Assembly: GCA_964420995.1 (NCBI GenBank)
Contig: CAYQUX010000015.1
Coordinates: 1 to 64,000, forward strand
Direction of reading: 5' to 3'
DNA: 64,000 nucleotides
DNA from: Leptolinea sp964420995
Lineage (GTDB): Bacteria; Chloroflexota; Anaerolineae; Anaerolineales; Anaerolineaceae
Below are positions 7,434 through 17,147 of this stretch, one piece after another; positions within the stretch are counted from its first letter, which is position 1; each line of letters begins with the position of its first letter. The translations under genes and the position numbers were made by a program. Below the pieces are notes generated by a model. The model saw only the letters and a program-made list of their open reading frames with translations, was not told where the DNA came from and did no database searches.

Positions 7434-9017
7434 ATGGATTCGAATTCCGTGGCGAAATCTGATTCGCCCGTACCTGGTTTCTGGACCAAATTAACCGCGA
7501 AGGATCCCGTCTGGATGGGATTGCTGGCACTGGGCTGGCTCGCCTTGCTTACAATCCTCGGGTTGCTGGGCTCCTGGCACTACGGCTTTCATCGCGACGA
7601 GCTGAACTTCATCGCCAACGCCCGCACGCTGGACTGGGGCTATGTGGAGTATCCGCCGCTGGCGCCTTTCTTCGCCCGCTTGATTATTGACCTCTTCGGG
7701 GTCAGCCCGATCGCGCTGCGCTTTTCGGCCGCGCTGATCATGACAACCGGCGTTTGGTTGACCGGGATGATGGCCTATCGGCTGGGCGGCGGCCGCCAGG
7801 CGCAGGCGCTGGCCATGTTCGCGTCGGCCGTCGCGCCGCTGGCGATCACCAACATGCGTTTCTATTCCTACCAGACGTTCGATTACCTGTGGTGGGTGCT
7901 GGCCGCGTACCTGGTCATCCGCCTGGTGCAGACGGATGATCCCCGCTGGTGGCTGGCCATCGGCGCGGTGTTCGGCCTGGGAATGATGACCAAGTATTCC
8001 ATCCCCTTCCTCATCGCCGGGGTGGTCATCGGGGTGCTGCTCACCCCGCTGCGCCGCCACCTGAGAAGTCCCTGGTTGTGGGCCGGCGCCGGACTGGCGG
8101 TGCTGATCTTTCTGCCCAACCTGATCTGGATGGCACAGCACGAGTGGATCACGCTCGATTTTCAATCGGTCACCCGCGCCCGCAACATGGAAATGGGCCG
8201 CACGGACGGCTTCCTCATCCAGCAGTTGTACAGTTGCACCAATATCATTACCGTCCCGCTGTGGCTGGGCGGATTGTATGTACTGTTTTTCAAACCCGAG
8301 GGTAAGCCATACCGTATTCTGGGATGGCTCTACCTTGCCGTGTTGCTCCTTTTCCTGGATATGCACGGCCGTTTCTACTATATGGCCGGAGCGTACCCCA
8401 TGCTCTTCGCAGTCGGTGCCAGCCTGTGGATTCGCATGCCAGCTCTGACGGAGCAAAGCCCGGGCGGGTTCTGGCGTGCGTTAAGCAGCGGCGGCCGCGT
8501 GTATACCATATGCCTGGTGGTATCCGGCCTGTTTTTCCTGATCGCCATGTACCCGTTCACTCCGAGGGATAGCGGATTATGGCGTTTCTCTGCCGCGCTC
8601 AACCCTGAATTTCGCGAGGAGATCGGTTGGCCGGAGCAGGTGAACGAGGTCGCTCGGATCTACCAATCTCTGCCGATGGAGGAAAAAACCAAAACGGGGA
8701 TTCTCACCGGCAACTACGGCGAAGCCGGAGCGATTGACCTGTATGGACCTGAACACGGTCTGCCGGGCGTCATCAGCGGAATCAACACGTTCTGGCTGAA
8801 GGGGTACGGGGATCCCGCGCCGGAAACGGTGATCATCGTCGGTTTCAGCCAGAAGGATGTTGAAAGTGTGTTTTCCGATTGCACTTTGGCCGGTCACACG
8901 CCCAACCCATACAATATTGAGAACGAAGAGACCCGTGACCACCCGGATATCTTCGTGTGCCGCGGCATTCAGACGTCGTGGCCGGAATTCTGGAAAGTAT
9001 TTCGCATATTTGGATAA
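7434..9017 (+). CDS. GT39-family (ArnT/PMT-like) membrane glycosyltransferase
   Basis: A 527-residue integral membrane protein with about eleven to thirteen hydrophobic segments. The first external loop reads YGFHRDELNFIANAR with WGYVEYPPLAPF, the Asp-Glu motif and loop pattern of dolichyl/polyprenyl-phosphate-sugar transferases (PMT_2). These enzymes move a sugar from a lipid carrier to a lipid, glycan or protein outside the membrane. The last 120 residues are soluble and external. The ATG follows a strong AGGAGGGTGA ribosome site. Donor and acceptor are unknown. Confidence 0.85.
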   Translation: MDSNSVAKSDSPVPGFWTKLTAKDPVWMGLLALGWLALLTILGLLGSWHYGFHRDELNFIANARTLDWGYVEYPPLAPFFARLIIDLFGVSPIALRFSAALIMTTGVWLTGMMAYRLGGGRQAQALAMFASAVAPLAITNMRFYSYQTFDYLWWVLAAYLVIRLVQTDDPRWWLAIGAVFGLGMMTKYSIPFLIAGVVIGVLLTPLRRHLRSPWLWAGAGLAVLIFLPNLIWMAQHEWITLDFQSVTRARNMEMGRTDGFLIQQLYSCTNIITVPLWLGGLYVLFFKPEGKPYRILGWLYLAVLLLFLDMHGRFYYMAGAYPMLFAVGASLWIRMPALTEQSPGGFWRALSSGGRVYTICLVVSGLFFLIAMYPFTPRDSGLWRFSAALNPEFREEIGWPEQVNEVARIYQSLPMEEKTKTGILTGNYGEAGAIDLYGPEHGLPGVISGINTFWLKGYGDPAPETVIIVGFSQKDVESVFSDCTLAGHTPNPYNIENEETRDHPDIFVCRGIQTSWPEFWKVFRIFG

Positions 9018-9040
9018 TCTGCCGGGAATCAGGAGGGCGC

Positions 9041-9586
9041 ATGCCAAAGATCGTGGTCAATGGAAAATCCTATGACAGCATGGATGAGATGCCCGCCGAT
9101 ATCCGCGCGGCGTATCAAAAAGCGCTGGAAGTCTTGCATGACGCGGATAAGAACGGCATCCCGGATTTTCTGGAGGGGAAATCCATGCCGGATGCCAGCG
9201 GCATCCCCATAAACGTGGATGTGCGTTCGGGCAGCCAGATCGTGATGGGCGGCAATGTATACAGCAGCGTGAATGAACTCCCGCCGGAGGCACGCGTGAA
9301 GTTCGACCAGGCCATGGCAAAGCTGGGCGCGCTGGGGTTGGATCGGGATGGCAACGGTGTTCCGGATGTGTTGGAATCGAAACCCCCGGTATTGGGGAAG
9401 AAACCCACAATTACCCCCTCTAGACCCATGGGTATTCCGTCGATGATCTCACAGGAACCACCGCCTTCTGTCATTCAGGAGGAAGGGATGAATTTTAAAC
9501 CGGGCACAATCGTGCTTTTGCTGATTCTCCTCCTGCTGGGATTTCTGGCGCTGACCGCCTACCTGGTCATTACCCTCGCCGGGTGA
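9041..9586 (+). CDS. Duplicated DxDxNG calcium-loop protein with C-terminal anchor
   Basis: A 181-residue protein built of two similar units, about 4-47 and 65-113. Each runs as an IVxNGxxYxS strand, an (E/N)xPxxxR helix and an acidic loop: DADKNGIPDFLE in the first, DRDGNGVPDVLE in the second. These loops resemble EF-hand or thrombospondin-3 calcium sites. A Pro-rich linker leads to one membrane helix near the C-terminus (LLLILLLLGFLALTAY). There is no N-terminal signal, so it may be a tail-anchored cytoplasmic protein. The start at 9041 follows AGGAGGGC; the longer frame from 8957 overlaps the glycosyltransferase gene. Function unknown; calcium binding is inferred. Confidence 0.75.
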   Translation: MPKIVVNGKSYDSMDEMPADIRAAYQKALEVLHDADKNGIPDFLEGKSMPDASGIPINVDVRSGSQIVMGGNVYSSVNELPPEARVKFDQAMAKLGALGLDRDGNGVPDVLESKPPVLGKKPTITPSRPMGIPSMISQEPPPSVIQEEGMNFKPGTIVLLLILLLLGFLALTAYLVITLAG

Positions 9587-9926
9587 TCATCCTTGCCTTG
9601 TAGGAACATTAGCAACTAACTCCCCAGGGGCTGCCGCCCTTTGAGCCTGGCGGGTACAGGCTGGCCATGTGGGCGGTTCTTAACGCGTTCATCATCATTC
9701 ACCCGGAAAAAGAGAAACTGACTCTGGCAATCAAGGGTGGCCTTTGTACCGGTGCTATAATTGGCCCCAATGGGGATTTACGCGGGAGCCGTTGATCTGG
9801 TCACTCACACATGTTTCTTTGGCGGGTGATTTCAAACAGCCTGACATTCCCCCATGAATTGTTCCTGTCTTTGCTGCCATCCTGGATCATCAAAGACAAA
9901 TTCCCTGTTTCACAGAAATCGACCGG
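9587..9926. other. Intergenic region with an extended -10 box
   Basis: No convincing gene. An extended -10 (TG-C-TATAAT, 9753-9761) points toward the DUF4129 operon, leaving about 160 bases of leader. Short GC-rich dyads are present but no clear terminator. Confidence 0.4.
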
Positions 9927-10796
9927 ATGACTGGCACTTCTCAACGTAATCTGCTTCTGCTGCTTGGCGTGTCCCTGGTGATCATGGCAATTCTGGCTGC
10001 CAGTCTGCCGCAAATGGAATTTAAACCCGGTATGCCGCTTCCCAAAATCGAAGAAGGGCAGTTAGTCGTTCCGGTCATTGAATCTCAACCGCTGGTAGTC
10101 CTTTCATTAAACAAGTTCATCTCGATCTTGCTGGGGCTATTGCTTGCACTATCTCTCATATATCTGGCTGTCAAAGCTCTACGGGGAATCACCTGGAAGG
10201 ATGTGTTCTCCTTTTTAAAAATCTTACTGGCTGCCTTTCTCGCGCTGTCCGTTCTCCTGTTAATCCTGTTGACAATGCCCAGAGGGACGGGCACCCACGA
10301 AATGGATATGGTCCTGCCCACTCCCAAACCAATCGAGACGGCGCCGCTGGGACCGGTTCCGCCACTGGTGCTCTGGCTGGTGGGATTGGCATTGCTGATT
10401 CTGGGAATTGTGATTACCGTGTGGATCGTCCGATCGTCGTCAAACCAGCCATCAACCATTGACCTGCTGGGTATGGAGGCAGAAAAAGCCTGGCAGGACC
10501 TGCGGCTTGGCCAGAATTTAAAGGATGTGATCATCAGGTGTTACTGGCAGATGAGCATGGTTCTGGAAAAAGAGCGGGGCATGGAGCGCAAGCAATGTAT
10601 GACCACCGGAGAATTTGAACAATATTTGCATTCCGCCGGAGTACCACATGAACCCATCCGCCGCCTGACCCGCCTTTTCGAGACGGCGCGGTACGGCCGC
10701 TGGCAGCCCAACGCTGTTGACGAACAGGATGCCATCCATTGCCTTGAGTCCATCATGGCGTACTGTCAGGCTGACAGGGAAGGCAGGCGGGACTAA
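9927..10796 (+). CDS. DUF4129 domain membrane protein
   Basis: A 289-residue protein with four hydrophobic segments (about 8-26, 51-73, 86-110 and 149-168) and a C-terminal soluble DUF4129 domain. The domain shows VIIRCYWQMSMVLEKERG, MTTGEFEQYL and LTRLFETARYG, all typical of the family. DUF4129 proteins are routinely encoded with MoxR ATPases and DUF58 proteins, sometimes fused to a transglutaminase, which is absent here. The ribosome site is weak; the start is chosen because it precedes the first membrane helix. First gene of a tightly overlapping operon. Confidence 0.85.
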   Translation: MTGTSQRNLLLLLGVSLVIMAILAASLPQMEFKPGMPLPKIEEGQLVVPVIESQPLVVLSLNKFISILLGLLLALSLIYLAVKALRGITWKDVFSFLKILLAAFLALSVLLLILLTMPRGTGTHEMDMVLPTPKPIETAPLGPVPPLVLWLVGLALLILGIVITVWIVRSSSNQPSTIDLLGMEAEKAWQDLRLGQNLKDVIIRCYWQMSMVLEKERGMERKQCMTTGEFEQYLHSAGVPHEPIRRLTRLFETARYGRWQPNAVDEQDAIHCLESIMAYCQADREGRRD

Positions 10797-11449
10797 TGAA
10801 TATAGGCCGTCGGTGGATAGTTGCCGGTTTTGTTCTGCTGGTCATCCTCTTCCTAGGGTTGATCAATTGGCCGTATGTGTATGGCCAAATCCTGATGCCG
10901 TTGGCGACAACAGTCTGGCTACTGCTGCGTCTGTTTGTGCTGAGTATTGGTCAGCAATATTACTGGACGGCACTGGTGATTCTTGCGTTGTTGATTGCTT
11001 TCCGCCTGCTTCCGCGTATTCAGATGGAGAGCGATTTGGAACACGCGCCTTTATCAAATGAGACGGTAAATTCCATATGGATGTGGCGCCGCCTTTATGT
11101 GCCTGGTGATACCCTGGTGAGTGATGATCGGGTCATTCAACAGCAAATGTCTCATATGCTGGTGGCCCTGCATGCCTGCCGGTTGCACGTCCAGCCGGAT
11201 TTCCAACTGTATGATGCCCTGCGTAAAGGGGATATCCCATTACCAAAACAGATCCACGATATGGCCTTCCATGAAGAACCCACCGCGAAAGTACACCCGT
11301 TGAAACGGTTGATCCGGGCAGCGCGTGCCAGACCTGTGAAATGGATTCGCCATGCCACCGGGCAGGATAAAGTGGAGCATTACCGCATGATTGATGAAAT
11401 GTTGACGTATCTGGAAACTTCCCTGGAGATGAATAATGACAGCGAATAA
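10796..11449 (+). CDS. Conserved membrane protein of the MoxR/DUF58 cluster
   Basis: A 217-residue protein with two N-terminal membrane helices (about 7-25 and 30-65) and a soluble C-terminal 140 residues rich in Arg and His. I recognise no domain. The start overlaps the stop of the preceding gene (TAATG) and its end overlaps the MoxR gene by 14 bases, so it is translationally coupled to both. By position it is a component of the same envelope module. Confidence 0.75.
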   Translation: MNIGRRWIVAGFVLLVILFLGLINWPYVYGQILMPLATTVWLLLRLFVLSIGQQYYWTALVILALLIAFRLLPRIQMESDLEHAPLSNETVNSIWMWRRLYVPGDTLVSDDRVIQQQMSHMLVALHACRLHVQPDFQLYDALRKGDIPLPKQIHDMAFHEEPTAKVHPLKRLIRAARARPVKWIRHATGQDKVEHYRMIDEMLTYLETSLEMNNDSE

Positions 11450-12425
11450 GCCCAACCAAATGAGTATTGAACAGGTAGCCGACCTTTCCGCGAAGGTGGT
11501 GCACGAAGTGGAAAAAGCTGTGGTTGGAAAACGGGATGTTCTTGAGCGCATGATGGCCGCTTTCCTGTCTACCGGCGGGCATATCCTGCTGGAGGATTAT
11601 CCCGGTCTGGCGAAAACGCTGATCGCCAATTCGTTCTCCACGGCGCTGGGCATGCATTTCAAACGCATCCAATTCACACCAGACCTTCTTCCGGGGGATA
11701 TCACCGGCGGATATGTGTTTGACAGCGCGGCCAATCATTTTGTGCTTCGCAAGGGACCCATATTCACCAATATCCTGCTGGCTGACGAGATCAACCGTGC
11801 TTCCCCCAAAACGCAATCCGCCCTGCTCGAAGCCATGCAGGAATATCAGGTCACCCTGGAGGGTGAGACGCAATCGCTGCCAGAGCCATTCATCGTCATT
11901 GCCACCCAGAATCCCATCGAATACGAAGGCACATTCCCCCTGCCCGAAGCCCAATTAGACCGTTTCATGGTCAAGCTTTCTGTGGGATATCCCTTACCCG
12001 AAGAGGAAGACGAAATCCTGAAGCGCCGCGCGGAACGCATGAAGGACTCGGTTGCTTTGCAGGCCGTGATCACCCCGGAAATATTCCTGGCGATGCGCGC
12101 GGCAACCGAAGGCGTGTATGTTGACGCGGACGTACGCCGTTATATGGTCAACCTGGCTGACAAATCACGCGGTCACCGGCAGGTGGCCGTGGGGGTCAGT
12201 CCGCGCGGGTCGCTCGCGTTGCTCAAACTGGCACGAGCCTGGGCGGCCATTCGCGGCCGCAATTTTGTGACCCCTGACGATGTCAAGCAATTTATCCAGC
12301 CCGCGCTGGCGCACCGCATTATTCTCGACCCCAGTCTCTGGGACGTGAAGAAATCTGAATACAAGGTTGTGGAAGAGATTGCCCAATCGGTGGCAGTTCC
12401 GGTGATCAACATCAAGAATGACTGA
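11436..12425 (+). CDS. MoxR-family AAA+ ATPase
   Basis: A 329-residue cytoplasmic ATPase. The Walker A region is LLEDYPGLAKT (51-61), the usual MoxR variant in which the P-loop reads GLAKT. Walker B is LLADEINRASPKTQSALLEAM, sensor 1 is ATQNPIEYEGTFPLPEAQLDRF, and the C-terminal lid domain follows. MoxR proteins act as chaperones that help assemble or activate partner proteins, often those with VWA or DUF58 domains; the next gene is a DUF58 protein. It overlaps both neighbouring genes. Confidence 0.95.
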   Translation: MTANKPNQMSIEQVADLSAKVVHEVEKAVVGKRDVLERMMAAFLSTGGHILLEDYPGLAKTLIANSFSTALGMHFKRIQFTPDLLPGDITGGYVFDSAANHFVLRKGPIFTNILLADEINRASPKTQSALLEAMQEYQVTLEGETQSLPEPFIVIATQNPIEYEGTFPLPEAQLDRFMVKLSVGYPLPEEEDEILKRRAERMKDSVALQAVITPEIFLAMRAATEGVYVDADVRRYMVNLADKSRGHRQVAVGVSPRGSLALLKLARAWAAIRGRNFVTPDDVKQFIQPALAHRIILDPSLWDVKKSEYKVVEEIAQSVAVPVINIKND

Positions 12426-13698
12426 TAAACTTCGCGTCACCTGCCTGGTCATAATTGGACTGCTTGTCGCTGCCATGATCACTCGTGACGGCGATCTGGT
12501 CTGGATGGCCGTTCCTTTTTTGATATATCTGGGAATGGGTGTGTTAAAAGCACCGCGTCTTGAAACTCTGTCTCTGACGGCCAGCCGGGAAATCGACCAG
12601 ACACGTCAGGATGGAAAAGTCATTCTACGAAATCGATTAAGAGTAACCAATGAATCATCGCGGGAAGTAAACCTGTTCATTCAGGATATTGTCAAATCGG
12701 ACGTGCGAATTCTGGAAGGCGACAGCAGCGCCCGGGTTGCATTACAGCCGGATGAAACCGCGCAGTTGGATTACACCCCCGCGGCCAACCGGGGAAATTA
12801 TGAATGGCAATCGGTGCGGGTTATAGCCTGCGACCCGCTGTGCCTGATCGAAAAAGAGATTATTTTGCCGGCGGCCGGTTCCGCCCAGATCCGGCCGGAG
12901 GTTCGCAAGTTTAAATCCATCCCTCTGCGGCCGCGTAGCACTCTGCATTCCCCGGGTTCCATTCCCGCCCGGCTGGGAGGCAGCGGCACCGATTTCTACG
13001 GGGTGCGTGAATACCAGCCGGGTGATCCGCTGCGATCATTGGATTGGCGGATGACCGCCCGTCATCCTTATAAAATCTTTACCAAGGAATTTGAACAAGA
13101 AGAGATCGCGGATATTGGCCTGATCCTTGACGCGCGCCAGAATACCGAATTGCGTATCGGTGAAGCCAGCCTGTTTGAGCACGGGGTGACAGCCGCCGCC
13201 TCCCTTTCTGAAATGTTCCTGCACCAGGGGCACCGGCTCAGTCTGCTGGTCTTTGGCCGGAAAATGTCCATTGTGTATCCGGGTTATGGTAAGACCCAAT
13301 TGAACCGGGTGATGAGCTGTCTTTCCAAAGCCAGAGTCGCAACAGAAGGACGCGCCTCTGCCCACATTGATTTTCTGCCGGTGCGCATGTTCCCGAACCG
13401 GGCGCTGGTCATTGTGATCAGCCCGCTGATCTCCGGGGATGAGGCGCTGTATAAGCGCTTGCGGGCATACGGCTATCAGGCCATGCTCATCAGCCCTGAT
13501 CCGATCCAGTTTTCCGCGAAGATGTTCCCGAAGGATGTGAACAGCAACCTGGCCATTCGTACTGTGCGTATCGAACGTCAACTGCGCCTGAATAATATTT
13601 CGCAGTTGCGCGTGCCTGTCATTAACTGGCAGGTGGATCAGCCGCTTTACCCGCTGGTACGCAACGCATTGACCCGCTCGCGCGGGCAGGGGGAATAA
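12418..13698 (+). CDS. DUF58 domain-containing protein
   Basis: A 426-residue protein with one or two N-terminal membrane helices (about 8-40), a beta-rich segment and the DUF58 core: YGVREYQPGDPLRSLDWRMTARH, near 190-215, is the family signature. The VWA-like fold after it (ADIGLILDARQ onward) lacks a clean DxSxS metal site. It overlaps the MoxR gene by eight bases. DUF58 proteins are the usual MoxR partners; the precise role is unknown. Confidence 0.92.
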   Translation: MTDKLRVTCLVIIGLLVAAMITRDGDLVWMAVPFLIYLGMGVLKAPRLETLSLTASREIDQTRQDGKVILRNRLRVTNESSREVNLFIQDIVKSDVRILEGDSSARVALQPDETAQLDYTPAANRGNYEWQSVRVIACDPLCLIEKEIILPAAGSAQIRPEVRKFKSIPLRPRSTLHSPGSIPARLGGSGTDFYGVREYQPGDPLRSLDWRMTARHPYKIFTKEFEQEEIADIGLILDARQNTELRIGEASLFEHGVTAAASLSEMFLHQGHRLSLLVFGRKMSIVYPGYGKTQLNRVMSCLSKARVATEGRASAHIDFLPVRMFPNRALVIVISPLISGDEALYKRLRAYGYQAMLISPDPIQFSAKMFPKDVNSNLAIRTVRIERQLRLNNISQLRVPVINWQVDQPLYPLVRNALTRSRGQGE

Positions 13699-13701
13699 AG
13701 C

Positions 13702-14214
13702 ATGTTTAATCATTCGACCTCAGTGGTTGGGATTCTCTTTTACACAAGTGTAGGGTTATTAACCATGTGCCTGGTGTTCGGTTTCATTATTATTGGTGGA
13801 TGGATTTGGGCAGTGGTCGGTTTGGCAAATGGCATCATCTGGATTTACGGCCGGGGACAGAAAAATACAGCATTTGGGTATCTTTCCCTTTTATTTTCTG
13901 TAGGATTGACCGCCGCATTTTCCATTTCAGGCGGTTATGTAATTATCGCGATGGTCGCAACAATTTTTGGGCTGGCTGCCTGGGATTTGCGATATCTGGA
14001 TCAGATATCCAAAGACAACATAATGGAAGCTCAAACACGGCAATTTCAATTAAATCACCTAAAATCTCTTGGAATGGTTCTGGTCACCAGCATATTTGTT
14101 ATTGTTGTTGGTTCTACAATTCGTCTGGATTTGCCATTCATCATATTGTTTATTCTGTTTGCCATTGTCTTTTTTGTTTTGAATAAAACCTGGAATTCGA
14201 TAAGCAAAATCTAA
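13702..14214 (+). CDS. Hypothetical membrane protein
   Basis: A 170-residue, very hydrophobic protein with about six membrane segments in three pairs. It starts three bases after the DUF58 gene, so it is probably the last gene of that operon, although its AT-richer codons and lack of recognisable domain suggest a looser association. Function unknown. Confidence 0.65.
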   Translation: MFNHSTSVVGILFYTSVGLLTMCLVFGFIIIGGWIWAVVGLANGIIWIYGRGQKNTAFGYLSLLFSVGLTAAFSISGGYVIIAMVATIFGLAAWDLRYLDQISKDNIMEAQTRQFQLNHLKSLGMVLVTSIFVIVVGSTIRLDLPFIILFILFAIVFFVLNKTWNSISKI

Positions 14215-14386
14215 TTTCATAATTGATCATAGTGTTATGCAGACATAATCCACTAAAAAAAGTATCATGATATCTCCAATGTTTTGCCTGCATATTGATC
14301 TCATTAAAAGAGAAAAAGCAGTTCTTATGGAGTAAAATCGTCAAGCCAATCTTTTTTCGGGTAAAAAACTATGCATATTCCGCATT

Positions 14387-15988
14387 ATGAAAAATAAAGT
14401 TCTATTAATAAACAACCAGACGGAAGTCGCAAATTCGGAAATACAGGAATACCTTAATATAAGTCAACAACGACGCTTTACATTCCCCAGGGCAGCCTTG
14501 GTCGGGTTATGTGCGGGGACTGTGGCTCTTCTATTTCGTATCGCTTTAACATGGGTGGATAATTTCCGTAATGGTTTGATCACATGGGGGCACAATACTC
14601 CGATACTGGGTTGGGTTATTCCGGTTGTTTTTGCTGTGACCGGGGCAATTATCTCGGTTTTTCTGACCAGGCGGTTCGCGCCTGAGGCAAGCGGAAGTGG
14701 AATTCCCAACCTTGAGGCAGTTTTGCATCGTTTCAGGGATATAAAGTGGGCAAGAATCCTGCCTGTAAAATTCTTTGGAGGTGTTCTTGCCATTGGAAGC
14801 GGATTGGCGCTTGGTAGGGAAGGCCCCACCGTACAAATGGGTGGTGCTGTGGCTGACGCAGTCTCACGCTTATTAAAAGTCTCCGAACGCGAAAGATTGA
14901 CACTAATTTCCGCCGGAGCAGGCGCAGGGTTGGCGGCTGCATTCAACGCGCCTCTGTCCGGGCTAATATTTGTGTTGGAAGAAGTCAGGCGGGACTTTCA
15001 GCCTATCGTATTCGGGGCGGCTTTTATTGCTGCTGTGATCGCCGATATCATCGCCCGAATGGCTTCCGGTCAATTTCCTGTATTTTCCATTCCCGGATAC
15101 CCTACGCCACCGTTGACATCTCTGCCATTTTTTGCACTACTGGGAGTAATAACAGGATTTTTGGGTGTTGTTTTCAATAAAGGTTTGCTTTTTTCTATTA
15201 ATCAATATGCGCGAATACCAAAACGCTGGGTGCTTCCTGCGACCGCGGTTACAGGCGCGTTGGTCGGCTTGACTGGTTGGTTCTCTCCAATGTTGATTGG
15301 AAGCGGACATTCCCTTGCGGAAGAGGTTTTAAAAGGGAAAATCATGCTTACTTTGATCCCGGTTTATCTCCTCGTCCGCTTTTTCCTGACATTAACAAGT
15401 TATGGAACGGGAGCTCCGGGTGGAATTTTTGCGCCGCTTCTGGTGCTTGGCGCACTCATCGGATTGGGTACAGGAGAAATAGCACATTTGCTTTCTTCAG
15501 AAGCTGTTCCGATACCGGCAGTATTTGCTGTTGTTGGTATGGCGGCGTATTTCACAGCCATAGTCCGGGCTCCACTGACTGGAATTATGCTTATCATTGA
15601 AATGACGGGCAATTATTCCCAAATGCTCCCATTGCTGGTAAGTTGTTTCTTTGCTTATGTCATCGCAGAAGCCATGAAAGACACACCAATTTATGAAAAA
15701 TTGTTGGAGCGAGATCTGAAACGAGGTGGAGACCTTTTGGAGTTAAAAGAACCGGCTGTATTGGATTTTCATATTCAACCCAATGCGCCCTTTGCCGGAA
15801 TGCGAATTAGTTCACTTGGTTTACCATCTGGTTGTATTCTAGTCCGTTGTTCAGATGGGAAACGGGAATGGGTTCCCAAAGCGAATACAAGGCTCGAAGC
15901 ACATATGAAAATCACGGCCATCATTTCTCCTGATGCTTCAGACAGCATTGAAATACTCAGGCAGGGATGCCATTCAATTAAAACCTGA
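14387..15988 (+). CDS. ClC-family chloride channel or transporter with C-terminal TrkA-C-like domain
   Basis: A 533-residue membrane protein. The ClC selectivity motifs are all present: GSGIP (about 102-106), GREGP (143-147, carrying the gating glutamate) and GGIFAP (about 344-349). About 430 residues of membrane domain are followed by an 85-residue soluble tail (VLDFHIQPNAPFAGMRI, then LPSGCILVRC) that looks like a TrkA-C/RCK-C ligand-binding domain rather than the CBS pair of other ClCs. The gating Glu allows either a channel or a chloride/proton exchanger. No clear ribosome site is visible before the ATG. Confidence 0.9.
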   Translation: MKNKVLLINNQTEVANSEIQEYLNISQQRRFTFPRAALVGLCAGTVALLFRIALTWVDNFRNGLITWGHNTPILGWVIPVVFAVTGAIISVFLTRRFAPEASGSGIPNLEAVLHRFRDIKWARILPVKFFGGVLAIGSGLALGREGPTVQMGGAVADAVSRLLKVSERERLTLISAGAGAGLAAAFNAPLSGLIFVLEEVRRDFQPIVFGAAFIAAVIADIIARMASGQFPVFSIPGYPTPPLTSLPFFALLGVITGFLGVVFNKGLLFSINQYARIPKRWVLPATAVTGALVGLTGWFSPMLIGSGHSLAEEVLKGKIMLTLIPVYLLVRFFLTLTSYGTGAPGGIFAPLLVLGALIGLGTGEIAHLLSSEAVPIPAVFAVVGMAAYFTAIVRAPLTGIMLIIEMTGNYSQMLPLLVSCFFAYVIAEAMKDTPIYEKLLERDLKRGGDLLELKEPAVLDFHIQPNAPFAGMRISSLGLPSGCILVRCSDGKREWVPKANTRLEAHMKITAIISPDASDSIEILRQGCHSIKT

Positions 15989-16020
15989 TTTGTTGTATTA
16001 CCTTTAAACCAATACACTTC

Positions 16021-17088
16021 CTAGAACGCTCTTAAATATTGAGGCGGAACTGGTGCCGTTTGTTTGAGTTTCAAGGCGGCGTGCAGCGCCCAGTACGGGT
16101 CGCGCAGCATTTCCCTGCCCAGCAGCACGATATCCGCCCGGCCGTTGCGGATGATCTCATCCGCCTGCTCCGGCGCGGTGATCAACCCCACCGCGGCGGT
16201 GGCGATCCCGGCGCTACGTCGGATGGCTTCGGATAGCGGCACCTGGTATCCGGGACCGACAGGCACCACAGCTTTATGTACCCCGCCGCCGGAAGAGCAA
16301 TCAATAAGGTCGACACCCTCCTGCTTTAATAACCTTGCCAGCTCTATCGATTCTTCCAACGTCCAGCCGCCTTCCGTCCAATCGGTGGCGGAAAGGCGAA
16401 CAGTCAGGGGCAGTCGTTCCGGCCAGACGGGGCGGATGATCCGCACTGTTTCCAGCAGAAAGCGCACACGGTTTTCAAAACTACCGCCGTACTCATCCGT
16501 ACGGGAGTTGCTTAGCGGCGAATAGAAGCTGTGAATCAGGTAGCCATGTGCCGCGTGAATTTCCAGCCATTCGTACCCGGCAGCCAGCGCGCGAACGGCC
16601 GCGGCGCGGAACGATTCCTGTATGGATGTGATCTCGGTTCGGGTCAGTTCCTGTGGTATTGGGTATTTGTCACTGTAGGCCGCAGGACTGGGGCCGACCA
16701 CCTGCCACGCGCGTGGATCATCCTTTTGGATGGGATGGCCGCCGTTTTCCCACGGCCGGTTGGTGCTGGCTTTCCGGCCGGCGTGGGCTATCTGCACACC
16801 CGGCACGGCGCCGTTCGCCTTGACCACGCGGGTAACGCGGGTGAGTGGTTCAATATGCTCATCCGACCAGATTCCCACGTCATATGGTGTGATCCGCCCG
16901 CGCGGCTCGACCGCGGTGGCTTCGGAGATGATCAACCCGGCACCGCCAACCGCCCGCGCTCCCTGGTGGATGATCTGCCAGTCGTTGGACAGGCCATCGG
17001 TGTAACTGTACATGCACATGGGCGGAACACCTATGCGGTTACGCAGGGTGACACCCTTGAGGGTCAATGGATCGAAAAGATATGGCAT
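16021..17088 (-). CDS. namA: NADPH dehydrogenase, YqjM-type old yellow enzyme
   Basis: A 355-residue FMN flavoenzyme that reduces activated C=C bonds of enones and nitro compounds with NADPH. YqjM-class features are present: PPMCMYSYTDG with the redox-tuning Cys and Tyr near 24-28, QIAHAGRKAS, EIHAAHGYLIHSF (substrate His pair position), TVRLSATDW, and the FMN-phosphate site near VGLITAPEQA and IVLLGREMLRDP. The length is close to the family norm. AAGGAGACAGG precedes the ATG. It stands alone, convergent with the ClC gene. Confidence 0.9.
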   Translation of the reverse strand: MPYLFDPLTLKGVTLRNRIGVPPMCMYSYTDGLSNDWQIIHQGARAVGGAGLIISEATAVEPRGRITPYDVGIWSDEHIEPLTRVTRVVKANGAVPGVQIAHAGRKASTNRPWENGGHPIQKDDPRAWQVVGPSPAAYSDKYPIPQELTRTEITSIQESFRAAAVRALAAGYEWLEIHAAHGYLIHSFYSPLSNSRTDEYGGSFENRVRFLLETVRIIRPVWPERLPLTVRLSATDWTEGGWTLEESIELARLLKQEGVDLIDCSSGGGVHKAVVPVGPGYQVPLSEAIRRSAGIATAAVGLITAPEQADEIIRNGRADIVLLGREMLRDPYWALHAALKLKQTAPVPPQYLRAF

Positions 17089-17147
17089 AGCCTGTCTCCT
17101 TTATATATTCGATTATAAAATAGGTACTACTATGGGTACATCATTGT

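Noticed and set aside
7491..8456. 321-codon open frame antisense to the GT39 gene
   Set aside because: The product is a Gln/Arg/Gly-rich mirror of membrane codons with no recognisable domain; the sense strand has a convincing protein.
11133..11954. 273-codon open frame antisense to the MoxR region
   Set aside because: It overlaps two well-supported sense genes and shows no domain or ribosome site.
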